A stretch of 64,000 bases of DNA from UBA5704 sp036264355 (GTDB taxonomy: Bacteria > Acidobacteriota > Thermoanaerobaculia > Multivoradales > UBA5704): positions 5,444-69,443 of the forward strand of contig DATARD010000403.1 of the NCBI GenBank assembly GCA_036264355.1, read 5' to 3'. Every line of letters starts with the position of its first letter. The stretch's first letter is position 1. Of the stretch, positions 57,914 to 64,000 are shown piece after piece. Under the pieces are notes generated by a model. It ran no database searches, was not told the origin of the DNA, and saw only the letters and a list, made by a program, of their open reading frames with translations. Both the position numbers and the translations under genes were made by a program.

Positions 57914-58387
57914 ATGACGATCCAACCAGGCGATACGATCCCCGACGTCAAGCTGAAAACAACCGACGGCAAGGACCTCTTCACGACCGACCTCTGCCGC
58001 GGCAAGAAGGTCGTCCTCTTTGCCGTGCCAGGGGCGTTCACCCCCACCTGCTCCGACTACCACCTGCCCGGCTTCGTGCTGCGCGCCGCGGAGATCAAGG
58101 CGAAAGGCGTCGACACGATCGCCTGCGTGGCGGTCAACGATCACCACGTCATGAACGCCTGGGGCAACTCCCGCGGCACCGGTGACCAGATCCTGATGCT
58201 CGCCGACGGCAACGGCGACTTCGCCCGCGCCATGGGAATGGAAGCCGACATCAGCGCCTACGGCATGGGCAAGCGCTCGCGGCGCTACGCCGCCCTCATC
58301 GAGAACGGCGTCGTCAAGGCCATCCAGGTGGATCAACCCGGCCGGCTCGAAGCGAGCACGGCCGAAGCGATCCTCAATCTGCTGTAG
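57914..58387 (+). CDS. Peroxiredoxin of the Prx5 type
   Basis: 157 residues after an AAGGAG site. The peroxidatic site is VVLFAVPGAFTPTCSDYHLPGF with Cys46. DTIACVAVNDHHVMNAWG and the C-terminal RSRRYAALIENGVVKAIQVDQPG fit Prx5/glutaredoxin-type peroxiredoxins. It reduces hydrogen peroxide or alkyl hydroperoxides in the cytoplasm. A second cysteine at residue 74 region (ACVA) may resolve it. It converges with the NFACT-R gene, overlapping it by 14 bases. Confidence 0.93.
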   Translation: MTIQPGDTIPDVKLKTTDGKDLFTTDLCRGKKVVLFAVPGAFTPTCSDYHLPGFVLRAAEIKAKGVDTIACVAVNDHHVMNAWGNSRGTGDQILMLADGNGDFARAMGMEADISAYGMGKRSRRYAALIENGVVKAIQVDQPGRLEASTAEAILNLL

Positions 58388-58820
58388 CCGTCGATTCCCT
58401 GCCGTCCGGCCGCCACGGCGCCACCTGGACGTTTTTGAAGCGTTCGAGCACGACTTTGCCCGGCGGCAGGCCGCGCGGCTTGCGCACGTCCTCGGCGCGG
58501 CACATGTGGACGGAGACCCGGCCGCCGTTGCGCGCCTTGGAGTAGCCGGCGGCGAGAGAGGCGGCAAGCTCTTCGGTCGCCTTGGGCAGGCGGTCGAGCC
58601 CCTGGGGATTGCGGACGATGACATGCGAGCCCGATTCCGCCGCGACGTGGAACCAGAAGTCGCGCGGCGCGGCGAGCTTGAGGGAGAGCACATCGTTGTC
58701 CTCCGCCGTCTTCCCCACCAGCACGGTCATGCCGTCCGGAGAGACGAAACGGCGGGCGACCGGCCGGCCCTGCCAGGTGCCCATCTCGGGATCGGGCGGC
58801 GGCGGCGGCTTACGGGGCAT
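58374..58820 (-). CDS. Stand-alone NFACT-R (DUF814) RNA-binding domain protein
   Basis: 148 residues. It is only the C-terminal NFACT-R domain: VARRFVSPDGMTVLVGKTAEDNDVLSLKLAAPRDFWFHVAAESGSHVIVRN, then ATEELAASLAAGYSKARNGGRVSVHMCRAEDVRKPRGLPPGKVVLERFKNVQV. Full NEMF/Tae2/RqcH proteins have additional NFACT-N and coiled-coil domains, so this is the minimal form, which is present in many bacteria. It may contact ribosome-bound nascent chains or tRNA. The gene overlaps the upstream single-TM protein gene by 11 bases. Confidence 0.85.
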   Translation of the reverse strand: MPRKPPPPPDPEMGTWQGRPVARRFVSPDGMTVLVGKTAEDNDVLSLKLAAPRDFWFHVAAESGSHVIVRNPQGLDRLPKATEELAASLAAGYSKARNGGRVSVHMCRAEDVRKPRGLPPGKVVLERFKNVQVAPWRPDGRESTATAD

Positions 58821-59052
58821 GGTGGAGAGCGCGGGTATCGGCGGCGTCCGTCGTCAGGCAGTAGCGGCCGAGGCTGGTCACGGTCGAAGCGACGGTGACC
58901 AGGAGGAACAGAAGGACGAAGAATCCGGCCACGAGGCGCAGCCGGAGAGAGAAGCGGCGGGGAGATTCGGAGCCTTCGGCCGGCTTCTCCAAGAGGCCGA
59001 CGGGCCCGACGCGTGTGATGAGATCAAGGCGGGGCATGTCCATGGGACCCAT
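58810..59052 (-). CDS. Single-TM small protein, 80 residues
   Basis: The ATG at 59052 has a perfect AGGAGG seven bases upstream. The protein has a cytoplasmic-like start (MDMPRLDLITRVGPVGLLEKPAEG) with SESPRR, one transmembrane helix (LVAGFFVLLFLLVTVASTVTSLG), and a short outer tail (TTDAADTRALHHAP). It is divergent from the vWA gene of the TerY-P triad (45 bases between starts) and overlaps the NFACT-R gene. I do not recognise it. Confidence 0.6.
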   Translation of the reverse strand: MGPMDMPRLDLITRVGPVGLLEKPAEGSESPRRFSLRLRLVAGFFVLLFLLVTVASTVTSLGRYCLTTDAADTRALHHAP

Positions 59053-59097
59053 GATACCTCCTGTAGAATGGCTCCGGACTGACTGCAAGGAGCCCTC

Positions 59098-59775
59098 GTG
59101 TCGGAATTCGATCAAGTCCCCTTCGCCGCGGCCGACCTCGTCGACAACCCCGAGCCGCGCTGCCCATGCATCCTGCTCCTCGACTCCTCCGGCTCCATGC
59201 AGGGCGAGCCGATCCGCGAGCTCAATGAAGGGCTGGTGACGTTCAAGGACGAGCTGGTCGCGGACAGCATGAGCGCGAAACGGGTGGAGGTGGCGATCGT
59301 CTCCTTCGGCCCGGTGCAGGTGGTGGCGGACTTCCAGACCGCCGACGTCTTCCAGCCGCCGCAGCTCACGGCGCGCGGCGACACGCCGATGGGCGCCGCC
59401 ATCGAGCAGGCACTCGACATGCTGCGCCAGCGCAAGGATCTCTATCGCCAGAACGGCATCTCCTACTACCGTCCGTGGGTCTTCCTGATCACCGACGGCG
59501 CCCCGACCGATGCCTGGAGCCGGGCGGCGAGCCTGGTGCACTCCGGCGAGGAGTCCAAAGCGTTCATGTTCTTCGCCGTCGGCGTCGAGGACGCCAACTT
59601 CGACACCCTCCGGAAGATCACCGTCCGCGAGCCGCTGAAGCTCAAGGGATTGCGCTTCCGCGATCTGTTCTCCTGGCTCTCCAACTCCCTCAGCTCGGTC
59701 TCGCGCTCCAATCCCGGCGATCAGGTGCCGCTCGACAATCCGGTGACGCCCGAGGGCTGGGCGACTGCCGGATGA
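59098..59775 (+). CDS. terY: TerY-like von Willebrand factor A domain protein
   Basis: 225 residues from the GTG at 59098 (AAGGAG upstream). The metal-ion-dependent adhesion site is complete: CPCILLLDSSGSMQGEPI (DxSxS at 29-33), GDTPMGAAIEQAL (Thr) and VFLITDGAPTDAW (Asp). It is a soluble, cytoplasmic vWA protein of the TerY type. Its gene overlaps the phosphatase gene by ATGA and is the first of a three-gene set. The TerY-P triad (vWA + PP2C + kinase) has been predicted from comparative genomics of tellurium-resistance systems to be a phosphorylation-based stress-signalling module. Confidence 0.88.
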   Translation: MSEFDQVPFAAADLVDNPEPRCPCILLLDSSGSMQGEPIRELNEGLVTFKDELVADSMSAKRVEVAIVSFGPVQVVADFQTADVFQPPQLTARGDTPMGAAIEQALDMLRQRKDLYRQNGISYYRPWVFLITDGAPTDAWSRAASLVHSGEESKAFMFFAVGVEDANFDTLRKITVREPLKLKGLRFRDLFSWLSNSLSSVSRSNPGDQVPLDNPVTPEGWATAG

Positions 59776-60539
59776 AGAGCGCCTGGCACTACGCCGCGGC
59801 TTCAGCGGTCGGCACCTCGCATCTGAAGCAGCAACGCTCCTGCGAGGACGCGCACCGCTGTGAGGTTCTCCAGACGGCCGCGGGCGAAGCCGTCCTGGCC
59901 GCCTTCGTGTCCGATGGCGCCGGCAGCGCACTGCGGGCCGAAGCAGCCTCACAGCTCGCCTGCTCGCTGGCGCTCGACGAAGTCCGCCATCTCCTGGAAG
60001 CCGGCGGCGGCATCGCCGATCTGGACATTCCGTTCGTGACCGCCTGGCTGGCCCGTCTCCGCGCCGAAGTCACAGCGCGTGCCGAAACCGAAGGCCTGCG
60101 GCCCCGCGAATTCGCCTGCACCCTGCTCGGCGCCGTCGTCGGTCCCGAGAGCGCTGCTTTTTTTCAGGTCGGCGACGGAGCCATCGTGGTCTCCGATCAG
60201 GATGAGTACCGCTGGATCTTCTGGCCGGCTTCGGGGGAATACGAAAACTCCACCTTTTTCGCCACCGAGGCGAACGCCGCCGAGCACCTGCAACACGCCT
60301 ACGTCGAGCAACCGATCGATGAGCTCGCGCTCTTCTCGGACGGCCTCCAGCGGCTCGTTCTCGACTTCAGGAACCGGACGGCGCCGGCGCCGTTCTTCCG
60401 CTCCATGCTCTCTTGGATCCGCACCGCGGAGAGCGAAGAACCGCTCTCGGAGCTGCTCTCCCAGCACCTCTCGTCTCCCCTCATCAACGACCGCACCGAC
60501 GACGACAAAACACTGATCCTCGCGACCCGACGGCCGTGA
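59772..60539 (+). CDS. PP2C-family protein phosphatase of the TerY-P triad
   Basis: 255 residues from an ATG overlapping the vWA stop. PP2C landmarks: AVGTSHLKQQRSCEDAHRCEV, LAAFVSDGAGSA (metal Asp), FACTLLGAVVG, FFQVGDGAIVV, ELALFSDGLQRLVLDF and the closing INDRTDDDKTLILATR (D-D-D-K-T). It should dephosphorylate Ser/Thr in the cytoplasm, countering the kinase encoded next. The stop overlaps the kinase GTG (GTGA at 60536-60539). Confidence 0.9.
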   Translation: MKSAWHYAAASAVGTSHLKQQRSCEDAHRCEVLQTAAGEAVLAAFVSDGAGSALRAEAASQLACSLALDEVRHLLEAGGGIADLDIPFVTAWLARLRAEVTARAETEGLRPREFACTLLGAVVGPESAAFFQVGDGAIVVSDQDEYRWIFWPASGEYENSTFFATEANAAEHLQHAYVEQPIDELALFSDGLQRLVLDFRNRTAPAPFFRSMLSWIRTAESEEPLSELLSQHLSSPLINDRTDDDKTLILATRRP

Positions 60540-62486
60540 AGCCGAAGCCGACCCTCTACGATCGCCACGGGCGTGCCGTTCCTCTCGGAAAGGGGCTTGG
60601 CTCCGGCGGCGAGGGCGCCGTCTTCGAGGTCGCGGATGAAAGAGGGCTGGCGGCCAAGGTCTACCACAAGCGTCTGACCCCAGAGCACGCCGCCAAGATC
60701 GCCGCGATGAGCGCGATGCGCAGCGAGGACCTGCTCAAGTTTCTTGCCTGGCCGGTCGCACCGCTGCATCTCATTCCTGGGGGTCCGATCTCCGGCTTCC
60801 TGATGCCCAGGGTCCGCGGGCTCCAGCCGATCCATCATCTGTACAGCCCGAAGAGCCGGTTGACCGGATTTCCCAAAGCCAACTGGACCTTCCTGCTCCA
60901 CACCGCGATCAACCTCGCCCGCGCCTTTGCCGCGGTCCACGCCGGCGGACAGATCGTGATCGGAGACGTCAACCACGGCAACATCCTCGTCTCCGAGCAG
61001 ACCGTGGTCAAGCTGATCGATTGCGACAGCGTCCAGCTCACCGTCGACGGCCGTCCCTTCCTCTGTGGCGTGGGAGTCGCGACTCATCAGCCGCCCGAGC
61101 TCCAAGGCGGGACCCTGCGTGTTCTCCGCAGCCGGAATCACGACGTCTTCGGGCTGGCCGTGCTCATCTTCCAACTCCTGTTCATGGGCCGCCACCCATT
61201 TTCCGGTCGCTATCTCGGCAGCGGCGACCTGCCGCTCGAAAAAGCGATCAAGGAGTTTCGTTTCGCCTACGGCCGAACCGCCGCCGCGCGGCAGATGCAG
61301 GCGCCGCCGTTCACCCCCGATCTCTCGCTGCTCACCCCGGCAGCCGCTCACCTCTTCGAGCGCGCCTTCGCGCCGGAAGGCTGCCGCGACAACGGCCGGC
61401 CGAGCGCCGGAGCGTGGATCGCCGCTCTGTCGGAGATCAAAACCCAGACCTGCCGGCAGAACACGGCGCACACCTTTCCCGACACCCTCGGCCTGCCCCT
61501 GGTGCGCCATCGAAGGGCAGGCGGGAATCCTCCTCTTCAGCATCGCGGGCCTCACCGCCGCGGTGCAGCCGGGCGGATTCGAGGTCAATACCGTCTGGAC
61601 GCAGATCCTGGCCGTCCCCTCCCCGGGAACCGGTCCCGCGATTCCGCAGACAGCGGCGTTTTCGGTCAGTCCCTCCCCCACCGTTCTCGCGACTCACAAG
61701 GTCCGGCTCCTGCGCACCTCCCTCGCCTGGTCCTGCGGCATCGCCGGACCGGTGCTCGCCATCGCGGCGGCCGTGGAAGATGGAGGATTCCTCGCGCCCG
61801 TCCTGATCGTCGGGGTTCTGTTCTTTCTGGCCTACATTCTGTTCGAGCGCGCGGACTCCCTGCGTCAGAGAGCGCAAAACGCCGTCGACGACGCCGAGGC
61901 GTTCTGCAAAGCGATCGAAAAAAACTGGAACCGGGAAGCCTCCGAGTCCGCCTTCGAAGCCAAGCGGAACAGCTTGGAAAACCTCAAGATCGAGTATCTC
62001 GACCTGCCCGCGCTCCGGCAGAGAAAAATCCATCAACTGCAAGCCGATCTGGCTCAGTCGCAGCTCAAGAAATTCCTCGGCCAGCACCGCATCGACCGCG
62101 CGAAGATCCAAGGCATCGGAGACGGCCGGCGCGCCACCTTGCAGTCCTACGGCATCGAGACGGCCGGGGACCTCACGCAGAGCGCGCTGCAGCAAGTCCC
62201 CGGCTTCGGTCCCACGTTGATCACCGCGCTCCTGATCTGGAAGAGATCCGTCGCCGCGCATTTCGTCTTCAATCCAACCGCCCGCGTCGATCCGCGAGAC
62301 CTTGCCGCCGTGGACACCAGCCTCGCGGCGCGGAAGAAAGAGATCGAAAAGGCGATGCTGGGCGGCATCGGAGAGCTCCGCCAAGTCAGCCGGCAAATCA
62401 TCCTCCGCCGCCGAGCCCTCGTCCCCCAGCTCACCGCGGCGGTGCAGGCGCTGGCTCAGGCGAAGGTGGATTTGAAGGCGGTGTAG
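60536..62486 (+). CDS. TerY-P triad Ser/Thr kinase with CPWC zinc motif and C-terminal helix-hairpin-helix; one frameshift
   Basis: The kinase frame starts at the GTG overlapping the phosphatase stop: PLGKGLGSGGEGAVFEV (Gly loop), LAAKVYHK (ATP Lys), GDVNHGNILV (catalytic loop) and LIDCDSVQ in place of DFG. The frame then runs to HTFPDTLG. At about 61493 one base too many (or two missing) moves the continuation CPWCAIEGQAGILLFSIAG into the next frame. That frame contains two membrane-like segments (TSLAWSCGIAGPVLAIAAAV, VLIVGVLFFLAYILF), a coiled coil and a helix-hairpin-helix (IQGIGDGRRATLQSYGIETAGDLTQSALQQVPGFGPTLITALLIWK), then stops at 62486. The intact protein would be about 650 residues. 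The frameshift is single and sits in a C-rich run, so a sequencing error is possible. Confidence 0.8.
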
Positions 62487-62487
62487 G

Positions 62488-62509
62488 TCGGCGGAAGGCC
62501 CGCCGATTT
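62488..62509 (+). terminator. Probable weak terminator after the TerY-P triad
   Basis: Stem TCGGCGG (62488-62494) / CCGCCGA (62500-62506) with a 5-base loop and a short TTTA tail, right after the kinase stop. Confidence 0.4.
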
Positions 62510-62557
62510 AAGCCGGGGCTCGGATCCATCAGTGCGATTCAGAAAACTCGCCACCGG

Positions 62558-63985
62558 TCACTGAACCGTCCAGACTTTCTTGGTTTCGAAAGAGGCATTG
62601 ACCAAGCGTACATCCACCGGTAGGCCGCCGACGGATGGAGCCACTTTCCGGGTCAGGGCTTCGAAGAAGAGGATGTTTTCGAAGTTATCCCAGTCCCCTT
62701 CCGCGACAGGGAACAAGATCGTCCTTAGCTTGCCCTTAAGAAGCACGACTTCCTTCCCCTTGCCCGAGAAGAAGCCTGCAGCCCGAAGAGCACCGCCGAG
62801 GGCCTTGGCATCGTCTTCGCGTGCCGCTCCAAAGTAATAAACCCCGTCGCGAGTCCCGAGCGTCACTTTGCCGGCCGATACCACCTTCCTAGTCTCGAGC
62901 GTCGAATCCAGGAGGCGAACCTTCATCGGGAGACCACCGATTGAAGCCGCGGCTTGCAATCCGAACCGGTCGTAGAAAAACGCCACGTCGGCTTCAATCC
63001 AGTCGTCATCCTTGGCGACCAAGGAAAGAACGGTTTCGGAGTGATCCCTGGATAAGAAGACCTTAGAGCCCTTGTCCCTGAAGAAACCGTTGGCCTTGAG
63101 AGCCGAGCCAAGCGCCATGGCCGCGCTCTTGGTACTGGAACCGCTATAATAGACCTCATCATTACTGCCTATCGTAACATGATGGCCATGGCTCAGAACT
63201 TGAAAGACAGCATTAACGCCCGAAGCTGTCAAGCAGGCGATAAAAGTGCACAACGCGAGCAGAAGTCCAATAGACCTTCGCCTCCCGACGACTACCGTGC
63301 CGGCAAGGCGATCGCCCAGTCGTTGTCGCAGAGGCGAAGCCTGCGAAATGGCAAACCCGACGCCGTAAAATCCGATCGCATCGACGACGCGGAGCAAATT
63401 CCGGACCGCGGAGGAGCGCATTCCGCCTACCTTCCAAGAGGAGCTTGAGCGGACTTCAATAGCGCAGATCAGCTTGCCGAGGGTGGCGCCAGCCAGCCCT
63501 TCAAAGAGCCAATAGTAGGCGAACGCAAGCACAGAAATGTAGCCAACGACCTTCACGCCCGTCAGGCTCGGAGTTTTGGGCCACGTCAAGATCGCAAATA
63601 GAACAAGGATGATAGCAGAATCCAATAAGGTGGCGACCGAGCGCGAACCGGTACTCGCAAGGTGATCCCGATTGTAGGCATCCGGCGTGTCGTATCCGGG
63701 GTTTACTGGAGCCGGGCAGTATTCCCATGGCTGCACCAGATAGTGAGCGACAACGGCTGCAATGTAGTAGGAATCCCTGGATCGATCCGCGCTCGTAACT
63801 GCCACCACTCCGGAAGGCGTGCAAGCGACCGCCCTGACCTCATCGGGTGCATATCGCTTGCTCAGGGAATAGAGAGCGGCCCCCCAACTCGTGCCTGCAA
63901 GACCACGAGACAGGAACTGAAGCCGGGCTGCCGTTGGGGCTAGATGGTTTCTTATCCGCCGAGGAACCTTTGAAAACATAAACAC
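62558..63985 (-). CDS. RDD-family membrane protein with two C-terminal repeat domains
   Basis: 475 residues if the ATG at 63985 is used; the frame stays open to the window edge, so the true start may lie outside. The RDD domain spans about residues 110-230: STGSRSVATLLDSAIILVLFAIL, FAYYWLFEGLAGATLGKLICAIEV and RQRLGDRLAGTVVV, followed by a further helix (SIGLLLALCTFIACL). The remaining part carries two homologous units of about 95 residues: HHVTIGSNDEVYYSGSSTKSAAMALGSALKANGFF and GKVTLGTRDGVYYFGAAREDDAKALGGALRAAGFF, each followed by a DDDW/GDWDN-type stretch. Composition is less G+C-rich than most neighbours. Function unknown. Confidence 0.7.
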   Translation of the reverse strand: MFMFSKVPRRIRNHLAPTAARLQFLSRGLAGTSWGAALYSLSKRYAPDEVRAVACTPSGVVAVTSADRSRDSYYIAAVVAHYLVQPWEYCPAPVNPGYDTPDAYNRDHLASTGSRSVATLLDSAIILVLFAILTWPKTPSLTGVKVVGYISVLAFAYYWLFEGLAGATLGKLICAIEVRSSSSWKVGGMRSSAVRNLLRVVDAIGFYGVGFAISQASPLRQRLGDRLAGTVVVGRRRSIGLLLALCTFIACLTASGVNAVFQVLSHGHHVTIGSNDEVYYSGSSTKSAAMALGSALKANGFFRDKGSKVFLSRDHSETVLSLVAKDDDWIEADVAFFYDRFGLQAAASIGGLPMKVRLLDSTLETRKVVSAGKVTLGTRDGVYYFGAAREDDAKALGGALRAAGFFSGKGKEVVLLKGKLRTILFPVAEGDWDNFENILFFEALTRKVAPSVGGLPVDVRLVNASFETKKVWTVQ

Positions 63986-64000
63986 AGTTTTGTTTATATA

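Overview
The window is G+C-rich bacterial chromosome, dense with genes on both strands and with many 4-base ATGA/GTGA gene overlaps. An orphan two-module MacB/FtsX-like permease of the ADOP type, a CHASE2-linked Ser/Thr kinase beside a CHAT protein, cyanophycin genes, a GAF sigma-54 activator and many small secreted proteins together suggest an Acidobacteriota genome, possibly Thermoanaerobaculia-like. This is inference from gene content; there is no rRNA or tRNA in the window to test it. No phage, IS transposase, CRISPR array or tRNA was seen. Layout. 1-0.4 kb: the end of a ParE-type toxin-antitoxin pair. 0.5-5.3 kb: a minus-strand glycosyltransferase/NRPS locus with an intact SHMT-like PLP enzyme between broken NRPS pieces; at least six internal deletion scars are visible. 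5.5-9.6 kb: a small exported protein, a TPR protein and the ADOP permease. 9.6-12.1 kb: a minus-strand set of lipase, ECF sigma factor, probable anti-sigma and a zinc-ribbon membrane protein. 12.1-18.7 kb: a Tat-exported class V aminotransferase, a DUF4333 lipoprotein with a decayed extra copy, a small nucleotidyltransferase module, typA with a diverged duplicate of its 3' end, and an orphan YgiT-type zinc finger. 18.8-27.3 kb: two tandem hydrolase-TPR paralogues, a stand-alone Lrp/AsnC ligand domain, an M20 peptidase, then cphA and cphB. 27.5-30 kb: a secreted ricin-type lectin, a P-loop kinase-like protein, an aldo/keto reductase and a 21-bp tandem repeat array. 30.1-38.8 kb: a CHASE2 Ser/Thr kinase overlapped by a secreted FecR-PDZ-TPR-CHAT protease, then three exported proteins. 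Paired palindromes of the form GTTCCA-N4-TGGAAC lie upstream of three secreted-protein genes. 38.8-44 kb: a GAF/sigma-54 activator, a stand-alone CphA-like Mur ligase and a broken ATPase-TPR gene. 44-48.6 kb: an ABC-transporter operon whose substrate-binding protein is fused to an OmpA peptidoglycan-binding domain. 48.7-58.8 kb: an orphan Phd antitoxin, an SDR enzyme, a receiver-like/DUF4388/DegV fusion, an EEP nuclease-like protein, a DUF488 protein, a YfhO-like membrane protein, a secreted HExxE protein, a PilT-type ATPase, a peroxiredoxin and a stand-alone NFACT-R protein. 58.8-62.5 kb: a single-TM protein divergent from a TerY-P type triad (vWA, PP2C phosphatase, kinase with C-terminal helix-hairpin-helix) whose kinase gene carries one frameshift. 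62.5-64 kb: an RDD membrane protein that may run off the window. How they work together. The two strongest multi-gene systems are the CHASE2-kinase/CHAT-protease pair, with both partners partly in the periplasm, and the TerY-P phosphorylation triad; the OmpA-tethered ABC system may be a third envelope device. CphA, CphB and possibly the M20 peptidase and the second Mur ligase form a nitrogen-storage group. Several long multidomain genes are interrupted by small deletions or frameshifts, so some breaks may be assembly errors rather than decay; each is flagged.
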